The notes beneath the pieces were generated by a model. It saw nothing but the letters and a program-made list of their open reading frames with translations. It had not been told where the DNA came from and searched no databases. 64,000 nucleotides of DNA from Komagataeibacter rhaeticus (GTDB taxonomy: Bacteria > Pseudomonadota > Alphaproteobacteria > Acetobacterales > Acetobacteraceae). Shown in pieces: positions 37,084 through 48,475 of this stretch (position 1 is the first letter of the stretch; the number at the start of each line of letters is the position of its first letter). The position numbers and the translations under genes were made by a program. The DNA lies in NCBI RefSeq assembly GCF_003207855.1, contig NZ_NKTZ01000002.1:186001-250000 (forward strand), given 5' to 3'.

Positions 37084-37147
37084 GATTGCTGCTCCGTTCA
37101 TGCTGGTATCGCTGTTGTGTAGCGTGGTTCCCTAACGCCATGATGGC

Positions 37148-38653
37148 ATGCAGGGTTCCGTACCCGCTATACCATGCCTGATCATGCCCACCTTGACGAC
37201 CGCCCCATCCGCGTTGCCCGGTCCCCCTGCGGGCATGGCGCCCCTTTCAACCCGGCGCAAGAGGCTGATGGCCCTGATCGTGGCCAGTCTCATGCTGATG
37301 GAACAGCTTGATGGCACGGCGCTGACCACGGCCCTGCCCACCATCGCGCAGGATTTCCATGTGGGCATTCCCGCCACGTCCATCACGCTTACGGTGTACA
37401 TGCTGGGGCTTGCGGCGCTGATTCCGGCATCGGGCCACATGGCCGAACGCTTTGGCAGCCGGCTTACGCTGCGCTGGGCGATCGGACTGTTCCTGGCCGG
37501 CTCGCTCATCTGTGCCCGTGCGCACAGCCTGCCGGTGCTGGCGCTGGCCCGCCTGGTGCAGGGGGCGGGCGGTGCGATGATGGTGCCGGTGGGGCGGCTG
37601 GTGGTCCTGCGCAGCGTGGCCAAGGCGGAACTGCTGTCCGTGATGGCATGGGTCATGCTGCCCGCCACCATCGGCCCCATGGCGGGGCCGGTGCTGGGGG
37701 GCGTGCTGACCTCGTGGCTGTCATGGCGGTGGATCTTCTACGTCAACATCCCGCTCGGGCTGGTGGCCATCGTGCTGACCGGCCGGTTCATCCCACAGAT
37801 CAGGACCACCCGCCCCCCGCCCTTCGACCTGAAGGGCAACATCCTGTCCGCCACGGCACTGGGGGGGCTGATATTCGGCATGGAACTGCTGGGGCATGGC
37901 GGCCCGGCCCGCTGGCTGGCCATGGGGCTGCTGCTGCTGGCCCCCCTGGCGGCCATGGCCTATGCCCGCCACGCACGCGCGGTGGCGCACCCGGTACTGG
38001 ACCTGGCGCTGCTGCGCATCGCCACCTTCCGCGTATCGGTTTTCGCGGGCGGGCTTACGCGCATCGCCACGGCGGGCACCATCTTCCTGCTGCCCTCGCT
38101 GCTGCAGGTCCGCTTTGGCGCCAGCCCCGCGCAGAGCGGGCTGGTCACCTTCGTCGCCCCCATCGGGGCGCTGGCCATGCGCCTTGTGGTCTCGCATGTC
38201 TACCGGGGGCTGGGCTTCCGGCGCGTGATGTGCGCGGGCAGCCTGGTGCTGCCGGGCATGTGCGTCGTGCTGGCCCTGCTGCGCCCCGGCATGGCGCCGG
38301 GCTGGCTGCTGCCTGTGCTCGCGTTCAATGGCCTGGGGCAGACGCTGCTGTTCACCGGCTACAACACCATCGCCTATGCCGACATGCCACCCGCGCGCAT
38401 GAGTGCGGCGACCAGCCTGTACGCCACCTGCCAGCAGACCATGCTGACGCTGGGCATCTGCCTGGCGGCGGGCGTGCTGGCCATGGCGCAGGGGCTGCTG
38501 CCCCCGTCATGGCGGGGGCAGGACTACGGCGTGGCCTTTGTCGCATGCGCGCTGGTGGCGGCGGGGGCGCTGCCGCTCCTGCTGCGTCTGGCGCCCGATG
38601 CGGGGGCAAGCGTAAGCGGACATGACGGCACGGGAAACGGAAACAGACCGTAA
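37148..38653 (+). CDS. DHA2-family MFS transporter
   Basis: A 501-residue transporter of about 14 membrane segments. The DHA2 signature opens segment 1 (LMLMEQLDGTALTTALPTIAQDF), the RLVQGAGGAMMVPVGR motif follows, and motif C is in segment 5 (LPATIGPMAGPVLGGVLTSWLSWRWIFYVNIPLG). It probably exports small toxic molecules. No adaptor gene is next to it, so it may work alone across the inner membrane. Neither ATG at 37148 nor the one at 37184 has a clear ribosome-binding site; the longer form is given. A weak terminator-like hairpin lies after it. Confidence 0.87.
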   Translation: MQGSVPAIPCLIMPTLTTAPSALPGPPAGMAPLSTRRKRLMALIVASLMLMEQLDGTALTTALPTIAQDFHVGIPATSITLTVYMLGLAALIPASGHMAERFGSRLTLRWAIGLFLAGSLICARAHSLPVLALARLVQGAGGAMMVPVGRLVVLRSVAKAELLSVMAWVMLPATIGPMAGPVLGGVLTSWLSWRWIFYVNIPLGLVAIVLTGRFIPQIRTTRPPPFDLKGNILSATALGGLIFGMELLGHGGPARWLAMGLLLLAPLAAMAYARHARAVAHPVLDLALLRIATFRVSVFAGGLTRIATAGTIFLLPSLLQVRFGASPAQSGLVTFVAPIGALAMRLVVSHVYRGLGFRRVMCAGSLVLPGMCVVLALLRPGMAPGWLLPVLAFNGLGQTLLFTGYNTIAYADMPPARMSAATSLYATCQQTMLTLGICLAAGVLAMAQGLLPPSWRGQDYGVAFVACALVAAGALPLLLRLAPDAGASVSGHDGTGNGNRP

Positions 38654-38737
38654 CGAAACATTTGTTCGGTTTTCCCCTTCCCCCATGCCAAGACAGTGTT
38701 ACATTCCCTGACTGGTCTGTTCCCCGTCCGTATCAAT

Positions 38738-38770
38738 AGGGTGGGAAGGCAGGCCATCCACCCTGATTTT
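38738..38770 (+). terminator. Possible intrinsic terminator after the MFS gene
   Basis: AGGGTGG (38738-38744) pairs with CCACCCT (38758-38764) and is followed by GATTTTTC. The seven-pair stem with a 13-nt loop and five-T tract would be a moderate terminator, separating the MFS gene from the RND pump operon. Confidence 0.45.
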
Positions 38771-38834
38771 TCATACCGGTCCGCCCCTTGGCGCAACGGG
38801 GCCCTTACCCAACAGCAGGCAGAAAAACGACCGC

Positions 38835-40073
38835 ATGGATACTCCCCCCTCCCCGCCCCGATCACAGGACCATACAACGACCGGCCCGGCCCGCGCGCCC
38901 CGCGGGCGGCGCGTGCCCTACCTGGTTGGCGGGGGGCTGGCGCTTATCCTGGCGGTGGCGTTCCTGCGGCCCCACCACGGCGGCATGACATCACACAAGC
39001 ATGGCGCGAACGGTAACCAGCCCGTGGCGGTGGCCACCATCGGGCGGGGCGACATGCCCGTCATCCTGACGGAGCTGGGTACGGTCGTGCCCATCACCAA
39101 CGTGACCGTGCAGTCCCGCATTGATGGCTACCTGACGCAGGTGCTGTTCACCGAGGGGCAGCATGTGCACAAGGGCGACCTGCTGGCCCTGATCGACACC
39201 CGCCCCTATGACGTGCTGCTGGCCCAGTACGAAGGGCAGCTGGAGCAGGACGTGGCCCAACTCAGGGCCGCACAGGTGGACAACGCGCGCTACCAGCGCC
39301 TGATCCAGCAGAACAGTGTCGCCGCCATGACGGCCAAGGACCAGCAGTACAAGGTCGAGCAGCTTGAAGGCACGGTCAAGGCCGACCAGGCGCTGGTGGA
39401 CAACGAGAAACTGCAGATCACCTACTGCCACATCCTGGCCCCGGTGGACGGGCGCGTGGGCATCCGCGCGGTGGACATGGGCAACTACATCACCGCGGGC
39501 CAGACCAACGGGCTGGTGATCCTGACGCAGATGCAGCCGATTTCCGTCATCTTCACCCTGCCGGAAAATGACATCGGCCCCGTGGCCGACCGCCTGCGCC
39601 AGGGCACGCCGCTGGCGGTGGAAGCCTGGGACAGCGCCAACCTGAACAGGATCGCAACCGGGCAGGCCAGCGTGCTGGACAGCCAGATCGACACCTCCAC
39701 CGGCACGGTGCGCATGCGCGCCATCTTCGCCAATTCACAGGAGGAGCTGTTCCCCAACCAGTTCGTCAACGCCCGCATGCTGGTCAGCACCGACCATGAT
39801 GCGCTGCTGGTGCCCACCAACGCGCTGCAGACCGGGCCGAACGGCCAGTTCGTGTACGTGGTCAAGGCCGATGACACGGTGGAGGTACGCAACGTGAAGA
39901 CCGGCCACGCCAACAACACCATGACGGTGCTGACCGATGGCGTGAAGGAAGGCGAGCGCGTGGTGACCGATGGCGTGGACCACCTGCGCGATGGCGTGAA
40001 GGTGAGCATACCGGCAGCCGAGGCCCCCGGCCATGCCGCCGCAGACCATGGCAAGACCGGGCAGGCGGGCTAG
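38835..40073 (+). CDS. RND efflux periplasmic adaptor (MdtA-like)
   Basis: A 412-residue membrane-fusion protein. One N-terminal helix (YLVGGGLALILAVAFL, about 29-44) is followed by the lipoyl half DGYLTQVLFTEGQHVHKGDLLALIDTRPYD, an alpha-hairpin (about 115-195), the second half ITYCHILAPVDGRVGIRAVDMGNYI, and the beta-barrel and membrane-proximal domains. MdtA hallmarks such as LAQYEGQL and VPTNALQTGPNGQFVYVV are present. It bridges the two RND pump proteins and the outer-membrane channel encoded downstream. The promoter should lie in the 180-bp spacer upstream; no regulator gene is adjacent. Confidence 0.93.
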   Translation: MDTPPSPPRSQDHTTTGPARAPRGRRVPYLVGGGLALILAVAFLRPHHGGMTSHKHGANGNQPVAVATIGRGDMPVILTELGTVVPITNVTVQSRIDGYLTQVLFTEGQHVHKGDLLALIDTRPYDVLLAQYEGQLEQDVAQLRAAQVDNARYQRLIQQNSVAAMTAKDQQYKVEQLEGTVKADQALVDNEKLQITYCHILAPVDGRVGIRAVDMGNYITAGQTNGLVILTQMQPISVIFTLPENDIGPVADRLRQGTPLAVEAWDSANLNRIATGQASVLDSQIDTSTGTVRMRAIFANSQEELFPNQFVNARMLVSTDHDALLVPTNALQTGPNGQFVYVVKADDTVEVRNVKTGHANNTMTVLTDGVKEGERVVTDGVDHLRDGVKVSIPAAEAPGHAAADHGKTGQAG

Positions 40074-40137
40074 GCGCGTGCACGCCTTCTGCCCCCCTGC
40101 CTGAATACAAGCCCACGACGCCGCCGGAGATTGCCGC

Positions 40138-43100
40138 GTGAACCCGTCCCGCCTGTTCATACACCGTCCGGTCGCAACCACGCTGCTGATGCTTGCCATC
40201 CTGCTGGCGGGGCTGCTGGGCTACCATTTCCTGCCCGTATCCGCCCTGCCGGAAGTGGAATATCCCACCATCACGGTGCAGACCTTCTACCCCGGTGCCA
40301 GCCCCGACGTGATGGCCACCTCCGTCACCGCCCCGCTGGAGACACAGCTGGGCGAGATGTCGGGGCTGGAGCAGATGACATCCCGCTCGTCAGGCGGGGC
40401 GTCGGTCATCACGCTGCGCTTCGGCCTGACCATGACCATGGACATTGCCGAGCAGGAAGTGCAGGCCGCGATCAACCAGGCCAATTCCCTGCTGCCCACC
40501 GACCTGCCAGCACCCCCGGTCTATGCCAAGGTCAACCCCGCCGACACGCCGGTCATGACGCTGGGCATCTCGTCGAAGACCATGCCGCTGACGGAAGTGG
40601 AGGATTACGTCGATACCCGGCTGGCCGAGAAGATCAGCCAGATCTCGGGCGTGGGGCTGGTCACGCTTTCGGGCGGGAACCGCAAGGCGCTGCGGGTGCG
40701 GGTCAACATCCCCAAGCTGACCTCGTTCGGCATCGACCTTGATACGCTGCGCACGACCATTGGCAACGTGAACGTCAATTCCCCCACCGGCACGTTCGAC
40801 GGGCCGCAGCGTGCGACCACGCTGCGCATCGATGGCCAGATTTCGGGCGTGGACCAGCTGCTCAACCAGGTCATTGCCTACCAGAACAACGGCCCCGTGC
40901 GCATCCGGGACGTGGCCAGCGTGGTGATCGGCCCCGAGAATACCGAACTGGCCGCCTGGGCCAACCGCACCCCCGCCCTGGTCATGAACGTGCAGCGCCA
41001 GCCGGGTGCGAACGTGATCGCGGTGGTGGACAACATCAAATACGCCCTGCCGCGCCTGCAGCAGTCGCTGCCGCCGGGCATTACCATAACACCGCTGACC
41101 GACCGGACCACGACCATCCGCGCCTCGGTCGAGGATGTGGAGTTCGAACTGGGCCTGGCGCTGGTGCTGGTGGTGGGCGTGATCTTCGTGTTCCTGCGCA
41201 ATGTGCCCGCAACGCTTATCCCCAGCCTGTCGGTGCCGTTGTCGCTGGTGGGCACGCTGGCGGTGATGTACCTGTTCGGCTTCTCGCTCGACAATCTCTC
41301 GCTCATGTCGCTGACCATCGCCACAGGCTTCGTGGTGGACGATGCGATCGTGATGATCGAGAACATCGCCCGCTACATCGAGATGGGCGACACCCGCATG
41401 GAAGCGGCGCTGAAGGGTGCGGGCGAGATCGGGTTCACCATCATCTCGCTGACCGTATCGCTGATCGCGGTGCTGATCCCGCTGCTGTTCATGGGTGATG
41501 TGGTGGGCCGCCTGTTCCATGAATTCGCCATGACGCTGGCGGTGACCATCATCCTGTCCGCCGTGGTCTCGCTGACGCTGGTGCCCATGATGTGCGCGCG
41601 CCTGCTGCATGAACGCGACACGAAGCATGCCGAACCCGCCTGGTCGGCCACGGTCGAGCGCTGGACGGTTGCAACCATCGAGGGCTACGGCCGCGCGCTG
41701 GACGTGGTGCTGCGTCACCGCAGGCTGACGCTGGGCGTGTTTGGCGCCACCCTGGCGCTGACCGGCGTGCTGGCGGTGATCATTCCCAAGGGGTTCTTCC
41801 CCGTGCAGGATACGGGCGTGATCCAGGGCATTTCGGTCATGGCGCAGTCCACGTCGTTTTCCGCCATGAAGCGCCACCAGCAGGAACTGGCCGACCGCAT
41901 CCTGCACGATACGGACGTGGCCAGCCTGTCCTCCTTCGTGGGTGTGGACGGGCAGAATGTCACGCTCAACCAGGGGCGGTTCCTGATCAACCTCAAACCG
42001 GCGGACAGGCGCTCGTCCACGGCACAGGAAGTGGCCACCCGCCTGCGCGCGGAAACGGCGGACATTGCCGGTGCCGACCTGTACCTGCAGCCGGTGCAGG
42101 ACCTCTCGCTTGATACATCGGTCGCGGCCACCCAGTACCAGTTCCTGCTGGAAAACCCCGACTACAACCAGTTCACGACCTGGGTGCCCAGATTCATTGC
42201 GCGCCTGCAGCAGGAAAAGGCCCTGACCGATGTGACATCGGACCTGCAGGCGGCGGGGCTTGTGGCGCATGTGGACCTGGACCGCACCACCGGCGCCCGT
42301 TTCTCGATCACGCCGCAGACCATCGACAACGTGCTGTATGACAGTTTTGGCCAGCGCCAGATCTCGACCATCTTCACCCAGTCCAACCAGTACCGCGTGA
42401 TCCTGGAGGCCACCCCCAGCTTCCAGCAGGACATGGCCTCGCTCAACCAGATCTACCTGCCCGGCATCAGCGGCAACGCGGGCGAGAGTACCTCCGGCCC
42501 GACGCGCTCGCCCACGTCGGGGCTGGTGCCGCTGGCCTCCGTCACCACCGTGACACAGGATACCGCGCCGCTGCTGATCACCCATGTGGGCCAGTTCCCG
42601 GCCACCACGGTCTCGTTCAATGTCCGGCCCGGCTACGCGCTGGGTGATGCGACGGATGCGATCGAGCGCGCGGCAAGGGACATCCACCTGCCGTCGAGCT
42701 TCCAGACCTCCTTCCAGGGCACGGCGGCGGCGTTCCGCAGTTCACTGGCCAACGAGGCCTGGCTGGTGCTGGCCGCGCTGATTGCCGTCTATATCGTGCT
42801 GGGCATCCTGTACGAGAGCTTCATCCATCCCGTCACCATCCTCTCCACCCTGCCCTCGGCCGGGATCGGGGCGCTGCTGGCGCTGTGGGTGACGGGTTCG
42901 GGGCTGGATGTGATGGGTATCATCGGGCTGGTGCTGCTGATCGGCATCGTGAAGAAAAACGCCATCATGATGATCGACTTCGCCCTTGAAGCCGAACGGG
43001 TGGAGGGCATGACCCCGCTGCATTCCATCCGCCATGCAGCCCTGCTGCGCTTCCGCCCCATTCTCATGACCACGCTGGCGGCCATGCTGGGGGCCGTGCC

Positions 43101-43314
43101 AATGATGCTGGGCACCGGCACCGGGTCGGAACTGCGCCGCCCGCTGGGCATCGCCATTGTGGGCGGGCTTGCGGTCAGCCAGCTGCTGACGCTGTTCACC
43201 ACCCCCGTCATCTACCTGCTGATGGATGGCATCAGCCAGAAACTGACCCGCCGTTTTGGCAGCACGGATAACGGGGGCAAGGACGGGCTGCCCGGGCCAC
43301 AGGCTTCTGCATGA
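40138..43314 (+). CDS. RND efflux transporter (MdtB-like)
   Basis: A 1058-residue inner-membrane proton antiporter with 12 membrane helices and two large periplasmic loops. The family opening [17 protein letters not shown] is followed by the pattern of MdtB/MuxB pumps. The proton-relay region [21 protein letters not shown] is intact in helix 4. The start is a GTG at 40138 preceded by CGGAG. The next gene encodes a second RND subunit overlapping by four bases, so a mixed MdtB/MdtC-type trimer is expected. Such pumps export bile salts, novobiocin and similar compounds in enterobacteria; here the substrate is unknown. Confidence 0.94.
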   Translation: MNPSRLFIHRPVATTLLMLAILLAGLLGYHFLPVSALPEVEYPTITVQTFYPGASPDVMATSVTAPLETQLGEMSGLEQMTSRSSGGASVITLRFGLTMTMDIAEQEVQAAINQANSLLPTDLPAPPVYAKVNPADTPVMTLGISSKTMPLTEVEDYVDTRLAEKISQISGVGLVTLSGGNRKALRVRVNIPKLTSFGIDLDTLRTTIGNVNVNSPTGTFDGPQRATTLRIDGQISGVDQLLNQVIAYQNNGPVRIRDVASVVIGPENTELAAWANRTPALVMNVQRQPGANVIAVVDNIKYALPRLQQSLPPGITITPLTDRTTTIRASVEDVEFELGLALVLVVGVIFVFLRNVPATLIPSLSVPLSLVGTLAVMYLFGFSLDNLSLMSLTIATGFVVDDAIVMIENIARYIEMGDTRMEAALKGAGEIGFTIISLTVSLIAVLIPLLFMGDVVGRLFHEFAMTLAVTIILSAVVSLTLVPMMCARLLHERDTKHAEPAWSATVERWTVATIEGYGRALDVVLRHRRLTLGVFGATLALTGVLAVIIPKGFFPVQDTGVIQGISVMAQSTSFSAMKRHQQELADRILHDTDVASLSSFVGVDGQNVTLNQGRFLINLKPADRRSSTAQEVATRLRAETADIAGADLYLQPVQDLSLDTSVAATQYQFLLENPDYNQFTTWVPRFIARLQQEKALTDVTSDLQAAGLVAHVDLDRTTGARFSITPQTIDNVLYDSFGQRQISTIFTQSNQYRVILEATPSFQQDMASLNQIYLPGISGNAGESTSGPTRSPTSGLVPLASVTTVTQDTAPLLITHVGQFPATTVSFNVRPGYALGDATDAIERAARDIHLPSSFQTSFQGTAAAFRSSLANEAWLVLAALIAVYIVLGILYESFIHPVTILSTLPSAGIGALLALWVTGSGLDVMGIIGLVLLIGIVKKNAIMMIDFALEAERVEGMTPLHSIRHAALLRFRPILMTTLAAMLGAVPMMLGTGTGSELRRPLGIAIVGGLAVSQLLTLFTTPVIYLLMDGISQKLTRRFGSTDNGGKDGLPGPQASA

Positions 43315-46300
43315 ACCCGCTGTCCATCTTCGTCCGCAGGCCGGTCGCCACCATATTGCTGACCGTGGCACTGGTACTGGGCGGCGTGCTGGGCTACATG
43401 ACGCTGCCGGTGGCGGACATGCCCAATGTGGACTTTCCGGTCATACAGGTGCAGGCCCGCCAGTCCGGCGGCTCGCCCGAGGAAATCGCAAGCTCGGTGG
43501 CCGCCCCGCTGGAACGGCACCTGGGGGCGATTGCCGGGCTGACGGAAATGACATCACAGTCATCGGCCAACCAGGCGCGCATCACGCTGCAGTTCTCGCT
43601 GGACCGCGACATCAATGGCGCCGCGCGCGATGTGGAGGCGGCCCTGCAGGCGGCCCATGCCGACCTGCCTTCCTCCCTTCGGCAGAATCCAAGCTATTTC
43701 AAGGCCAATCCCAACGGCGCGCCGGTCATGATCCTGGCGCTGACATCGCGCACCCGTACCGCCTCGCAACTGTATGACCTGGCTTCCAACGTGCTGCAGC
43801 AGCATCTCTCGCAGATACAGGGCGTGGGGGAAGTCGAGATCGGCGGCAGTTCGCTGCCAGCCGTGCGGGTGGAGATGAACCCGCTGGCGCTATACAAATT
43901 CGGCATCGGCTTCGAGGATATCCGCGCGGCCCTCGCCTCGGCCAACGCCCATACGCCCAAGGGCTTCATTGATCAGGGCGACCACCGCTTCACGCTGGAC
44001 ACCAATGACCAGGTGCATAACGCGCAGGCCTATCGTGACCTGATCGTGGCCTATCATGACAGCCGCCCGGTCAGGCTGGAGGACGTGGCCTCCGTGCGTG
44101 ACAGCGTGGAGGACCTGCGCAACGCGGGCTACGTGGATGGCAGGCCCGCGGTGCTGGCCATCATCTTTGCCCAGGCGGGGGCCAACATCATCAACACCAA
44201 CGACCAGATCCGCGCCAAGCTGCCACTGCTGCGCGCGGCCCTGCCGACGGATGTGGATCTGGGCGCCTTCATGGACCGCTCCACCACCATCCGCGCGGCG
44301 CTGGCGGATACGCAGTTCACACTTGTGCTGTCGGTTGGCCTGGTGGTGCTGGTCGTGCTCCTGTTCCTGCGCTCGCCGCGCATCACCATCATCCCCGCCA
44401 TTGTGGTGCCCGCCTCCATCATCACCACCTTTGGCGCGATGAAGGTCATGGGGTATTCCATCGACAACCTTTCCCTCATGGCGCTGACCATTTCCACCGG
44501 CTTCGTGGTGGATGACGCGATCGTGGTGGTGGAGAACATAAGCCGCCACATGGAAGCCGGGATGGACCGCGTGCAGGCCACCCTGCTGGGCACGCGGGAG
44601 GTGGCGTTCACGGTCATGTCCATCACCGTGTCGCTGATTGCGGTGTTCCTGCCCATCCTGCTGCTGAGCGGGGTGGCGGGGCGGCTGTTCCACGAATTCG
44701 CCATGACGATGTCGATCACGATCGTCATTTCCATGGTACTGTCGCTCTCGCTTACTCCCATGATGACCGCCCGCCTGCTGCGCGTGCATGAGGCATTGCC
44801 CTCACGCGGGGTGTTCGGGCGTATCAGCCACGGGCTGGAACGCGGTCTGAACGCGGCGCAGCAGGGCTATGCCCGCTCGCTGGAATGGGCGATCACCCAC
44901 CGCCGCCTGACCATCCTGTCACTGCCGCTGACCATTGCCATCATGGTCGGGCTGTTCATCAAGATGCCCAAGAGCCTGTTCCCCGAATCCGATACCGGCA
45001 TGCTGATGGGCCGGCTGATGGGGGACCAGTCCATCTCGTTCCAGGCCATGCAGGGCAAGATCATGACCGTGCAGAAGGCCATCACCGCCGACAGGGACGT
45101 GGCCCATGTCATGGGCTTCATGGGCGGGCGCGGCAGCGCCAACCAGGCAAACCTGTTTGTAACACTCAGGGACAAGTCCCTGCGTGACGACACGCCCGCG
45201 CAGACCATCGCCCGCATCGGGCGGCGGCTGCGCAGCATGGTGGGGGCGACGTTCTATGCCTCCGCCCCGGGGCAGCTGCGCATTGGCGGGCGGCAGAGCA
45301 ATGCGGCCTACCAGTATTCGCTGCAGTCCGATTCCTCAAAGGACCTGTACCAGTGGACGCCGCTGCTCGTCTCGGCACTGCAGAAGCATCCCGAACTGTC
45401 CGATGTGTCATCGGATGTGCTGCAGGGCGGCTCGGCGCTGGATGTGCAGGTGGATCGTGATACTGCCAGCCGCCTGAACATCACCCCGCAGCTCATTTCC
45501 AATACGCTGTACGATGCCTATGGCCAGCGCTCGGCCTCGGTCATCTACAATCCGCTGAATCAGTACCATGTGGTGATGGAGGTGCAGCCCCGCTTCTGGC
45601 AGGACCCGACCACGCTCAAGCAGGTCTGGGTCAGTGTGGCGGGCGGCACGGCGGGGGGCGGCACCCAGTCCAACACCATCCGCGTCAGCGCCGATACCGG
45701 CACCACCGAATCCCAGCTCAGCGCGCAGTCATTCCGCAACCAGGTGGCCAACACGCTGGCGGGGGGCAACAGCGCCTCCACCGGGTCCGCCGTGTCCACC
45801 AGTTCGGAAAGCATGGTGCCACTGACCCTGGTCTCGGTCCTCAAACCGACCAAGACGGCCCTGAGCATCAACCATGATGGGCAGTCCGTCTCCTCCACCA
45901 TCTCGTTCAACCTGACCAATGGCGTGCCGCTCAGTCAGGCGGTGCAGATCATCAACGAGGAAACGGTCAAGCTGCACATGCCCGCCAACATCCAGGGCAA
46001 TTTCGCGGGCAATGCCGCGCAGTTCCAGAAATCGGTCAATAACGAACCGCTGCTTATCCTGGCGGCGCTGGCGGCGGTGTACATGACACTGGGCATCCTG
46101 TACGAAAGCTATGTCCATCCGCTGACCATCCTCTCCACCCTGCCCTCGGCCGGGGTGGGGGCGCTGCTGGCGCTCCAGTTCTTCGGGGAAGCCTTTTCGC
46201 TGATCGCCATGATCGGGGTGATCCTGCTGATCGGTATCGTCAAGAAGAACGCCATCATGCTGGTGGACTTTGCCATCACCGCCGAACGTGATGAAGGCCA

Positions 46301-46607
46301 TACCGCGCTTGACGCCATCCGCATGGCCTGCCTGCTGCGCTTCCGCCCGATCATGATGACCACATTCGCCGCGGCCCTGGGCGCGCTGCCGCTGATCTTC
46401 GGCCATGGCTATGGCTCCGAACTGCGCCGCCCGCTGGGTATTGCCATTGTGGGCGGGCTGCTCGTCAGCCAGGCGCTGACACTTTATACCACGCCGGTCG
46501 TCTACCTTTATCTTGACCATATGGGGGTAGCCTGCCGCACATATTTCAACCGGCTGTATGGGCGGCTGTCCCGACGCCATCGTCTTTCCCACCAGCAGGA
46601 TTCCTGA
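43311..46607 (+). CDS. RND efflux transporter (MdtC-like)
   Basis: A 1098-residue second RND subunit. It begins [20 protein letters not shown], typical of MdtC/MuxC, and keeps the [21 protein letters not shown] proton-relay segment and the late [14 protein letters not shown] motif. Compared with MdtB it carries an extra Gly/Ser/Thr-rich stretch around residues 780-840 ([28 protein letters not shown]), probably a surface insertion in the second periplasmic loop. ATGA overlap with mdtB and a 5-bp gap before the outer-membrane gene make an operon of four. Confidence 0.94.
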   Translation: MNPLSIFVRRPVATILLTVALVLGGVLGYMTLPVADMPNVDFPVIQVQARQSGGSPEEIASSVAAPLERHLGAIAGLTEMTSQSSANQARITLQFSLDRDINGAARDVEAALQAAHADLPSSLRQNPSYFKANPNGAPVMILALTSRTRTASQLYDLASNVLQQHLSQIQGVGEVEIGGSSLPAVRVEMNPLALYKFGIGFEDIRAALASANAHTPKGFIDQGDHRFTLDTNDQVHNAQAYRDLIVAYHDSRPVRLEDVASVRDSVEDLRNAGYVDGRPAVLAIIFAQAGANIINTNDQIRAKLPLLRAALPTDVDLGAFMDRSTTIRAALADTQFTLVLSVGLVVLVVLLFLRSPRITIIPAIVVPASIITTFGAMKVMGYSIDNLSLMALTISTGFVVDDAIVVVENISRHMEAGMDRVQATLLGTREVAFTVMSITVSLIAVFLPILLLSGVAGRLFHEFAMTMSITIVISMVLSLSLTPMMTARLLRVHEALPSRGVFGRISHGLERGLNAAQQGYARSLEWAITHRRLTILSLPLTIAIMVGLFIKMPKSLFPESDTGMLMGRLMGDQSISFQAMQGKIMTVQKAITADRDVAHVMGFMGGRGSANQANLFVTLRDKSLRDDTPAQTIARIGRRLRSMVGATFYASAPGQLRIGGRQSNAAYQYSLQSDSSKDLYQWTPLLVSALQKHPELSDVSSDVLQGGSALDVQVDRDTASRLNITPQLISNTLYDAYGQRSASVIYNPLNQYHVVMEVQPRFWQDPTTLKQVWVSVAGGTAGGGTQSNTIRVSADTGTTESQLSAQSFRNQVANTLAGGNSASTGSAVSTSSESMVPLTLVSVLKPTKTALSINHDGQSVSSTISFNLTNGVPLSQAVQIINEETVKLHMPANIQGNFAGNAAQFQKSVNNEPLLILAALAAVYMTLGILYESYVHPLTILSTLPSAGVGALLALQFFGEAFSLIAMIGVILLIGIVKKNAIMLVDFAITAERDEGHTALDAIRMACLLRFRPIMMTTFAAALGALPLIFGHGYGSELRRPLGIAIVGGLLVSQALTLYTTPVVYLYLDHMGVACRTYFNRLYGRLSRRHRLSHQQDS

Positions 46608-46612
46608 ACCGG

Positions 46613-48178
46613 ATGCCATTCCTTCCGCCATCCCCCAGCCATGCCGGCACCCGCCCGACCCGTAGCATGCATGCGCTGCGCCTTGCATGCCTGGCCCTGC
46701 CGCTCGTGGCGCTGGCAGGATGCATGGTAGGGCCGAAATATCACCGCCCGGACGCCATCGTATCGGCGCGCTTCAAGGAACTGCGCCCCGAACCCGGCTG
46801 GGAAAACGCAAACCCGCGCATGGCCGAACTGCCCAAGCATGACTGGTGGACGATCTATAATGACCCGATCCTGAACGGGCTTGAGGCGCAGGTCGCCATT
46901 TCCAACCAGAACATCAAGGAATACGAGGCCAGCTACCGCAACGCCCGTGCCCTGATCGACAGCGTGCGTGCCCAGCTTTTCCCCACCATCAGCGGCAGCC
47001 TTGGCTTCAACCGCGCGGGCCATGGGGCGGGGTCGCTCTCCTCCTCGGGCAGCAACTATGCCAAGGAGGGGTCGACCTACAACACCTATGACCTGGGTCC
47101 AAGCGCGAGCTGGGATCTGGACCTGTGGGGCAAGATCCGCCGGCAGGTGCAAGAACAGGTGACCGCGGCCCAGGCCAGTGCGGCCGACCTGGCCAATGCC
47201 ACGCTGTCCTATCAGGCGCAGCTGGCCACCGCCTATTTCAACCTGCGCTACCAGGACAGCCTGACGGACCTGCTGCAACGCTACGTGCGCTTCAATGAGC
47301 AGGCGCTGCAGATCACCCAGAACCAGTTCGATGCCGGCACGGCCGACCCGACCGCCGTGCTGCAGGCCCGCACCACGCTGGAGCAGAACCGGGCATCCCT
47401 TGTCCAGGCCGGGATCAACCGCGCCCAGTACGAACATGCGATTGCCGTGCTGATCGGCAGGCCACCAGCCGATGTCACGATCGCGCCCGCCCCCCTGTCA
47501 CGCACCGTGCCGCCCATTCCGGTTACGGTACCGTCCGACCTGCTGCAGCGGAGACCCGATATTGCGGCAGCGGAACGCACGATGGAGCAGTACAACGCCC
47601 AGATCGGCGCGGACATAGCGGCGTTCTATCCCGATGTCACCATCAGCGCCAGCTATGCGCAGAGCGGTGGCGACCCGGTCACATCGCTGATGAGTGTGGC
47701 CAACCGGGTCTGGTCACTTGGTGCGTCCGCCACCGAAACGCTGTTCTCGGGCGGGTCGCGCACGGCTGCTGTGCATGAGGCCAATGCCCAGTATGACAAC
47801 GCGGTGGCCACCTATCGCCAGACCGTGCTGACCGCGCTGCAGAATACGGAAGACCAGCTTTCCAACCTGCGCATCCTGTCCCAGCAGTCGCTACAGCAGC
47901 AGAAGGCGCTGGATTTTGCCAACCGCACGGTCGAGGTCTCGCTCAACCAGTACCAGGCCGGGACCGAGATCTATACAACCGTCATCACCAACGAGAACTC
48001 GGCCCTGTCATCGGCCGAGACCCTGCTGGGCATCCAGCAGCAGCGCATGGTGGACAGCGTAAGCCTGGTGCAGGCACTGGGGGGCGGATGGGATGCATCC
48101 CGCCTGCCAACCAAGAAATCGCTGCAGAAGGATAACCCGCTGCTGCCTTCCTTCATCCAGAAGGACACCAACAGATAG
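46613..48178 (+). CDS. Outer-membrane efflux lipoprotein (OprM/NodT family)
   Basis: A 521-residue TolC-like channel. A lipobox LVALAGC puts the lipidated cysteine at Cys37, after which MVGPKYHRP is the usual mature start. Two outer-membrane efflux repeats follow (DWWTIYNDPILN..., LLQRRPDIAAAERTMEQYNAQIG). It completes the MdtABC-type pump so that the operon encodes a full three-part export machine. The ATG at 46613 gives a long n-region; an in-frame ATG at 46667 (MHALRL) would give a more usual signal peptide. An intrinsic hairpin lies just downstream. Confidence 0.94.
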   Translation: MPFLPPSPSHAGTRPTRSMHALRLACLALPLVALAGCMVGPKYHRPDAIVSARFKELRPEPGWENANPRMAELPKHDWWTIYNDPILNGLEAQVAISNQNIKEYEASYRNARALIDSVRAQLFPTISGSLGFNRAGHGAGSLSSSGSNYAKEGSTYNTYDLGPSASWDLDLWGKIRRQVQEQVTAAQASAADLANATLSYQAQLATAYFNLRYQDSLTDLLQRYVRFNEQALQITQNQFDAGTADPTAVLQARTTLEQNRASLVQAGINRAQYEHAIAVLIGRPPADVTIAPAPLSRTVPPIPVTVPSDLLQRRPDIAAAERTMEQYNAQIGADIAAFYPDVTISASYAQSGGDPVTSLMSVANRVWSLGASATETLFSGGSRTAAVHEANAQYDNAVATYRQTVLTALQNTEDQLSNLRILSQQSLQQQKALDFANRTVEVSLNQYQAGTEIYTTVITNENSALSSAETLLGIQQQRMVDSVSLVQALGGGWDASRLPTKKSLQKDNPLLPSFIQKDTNR

Positions 48179-48187
48179 GCATGAAAA

Positions 48188-48218
48188 AACCCCCTGCGCC
48201 GGATGGCGACAGGGGGTT
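48188..48218 (-). terminator. Intrinsic terminator between oprM-like and DUF1328 genes
   Basis: AACCCCCTG (48188-48196) pairs with CAGGGGGTT (48210-48218). On the minus strand the stem is followed by a six-T run, so it should end the DUF1328 transcript. On plus it lacks a T-run, but could still slow polymerase after the OprM-like gene. Confidence 0.7.
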
Positions 48219-48238
48219 GCCGTGTGCGGGAAGGGCCA

Positions 48239-48415
48239 TCAGCCCGATAGCGACCGGGCCGTAAACAGCGCGATCAGCAATACGACGACGAATATCGTGA
48301 TGGCGATGAAGAACAGTATCTTTGCCATCCCGGCAGAAGCCGCGGAAATACCACTGAACCCGAACACACCGGCAATCAGTGAGACAATCAGAAAAAACAG
48401 TGCCAGTTTCAGCAT
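48239..48415 (-). CDS. DUF1328-family small membrane protein
   Basis: A 58-residue protein from the ATG at 48415 to a TGA at 48239. It consists of two hydrophobic helices (LALFFLIVSLIAGVFGFSG and AKILFFIAITIFVVVLLIALF) joined by ISAASAGM, the pattern of DUF1328/YtjA-type stress-linked membrane proteins. It is followed on its strand by a strong terminator. Function unknown; the family call rests on size, helix pattern and the GFSGISAASAG loop. Confidence 0.85.
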   Translation of the reverse strand: MLKLALFFLIVSLIAGVFGFSGISAASAGMAKILFFIAITIFVVVLLIALFTARSLSG

Positions 48416-48475
48416 GGTATCTGTTCCTGTAAATCAGTCATGCCTGACTAACGCGCCAGCATTCCATATGTTGCC

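Noticed and set aside
40390-42687. 765-codon open frame on the minus strand opposite the MdtB-like gene
   Set aside because: His/Gln/Arg-rich translation with no domain; it is a high-GC antisense shadow of a well-supported RND gene.
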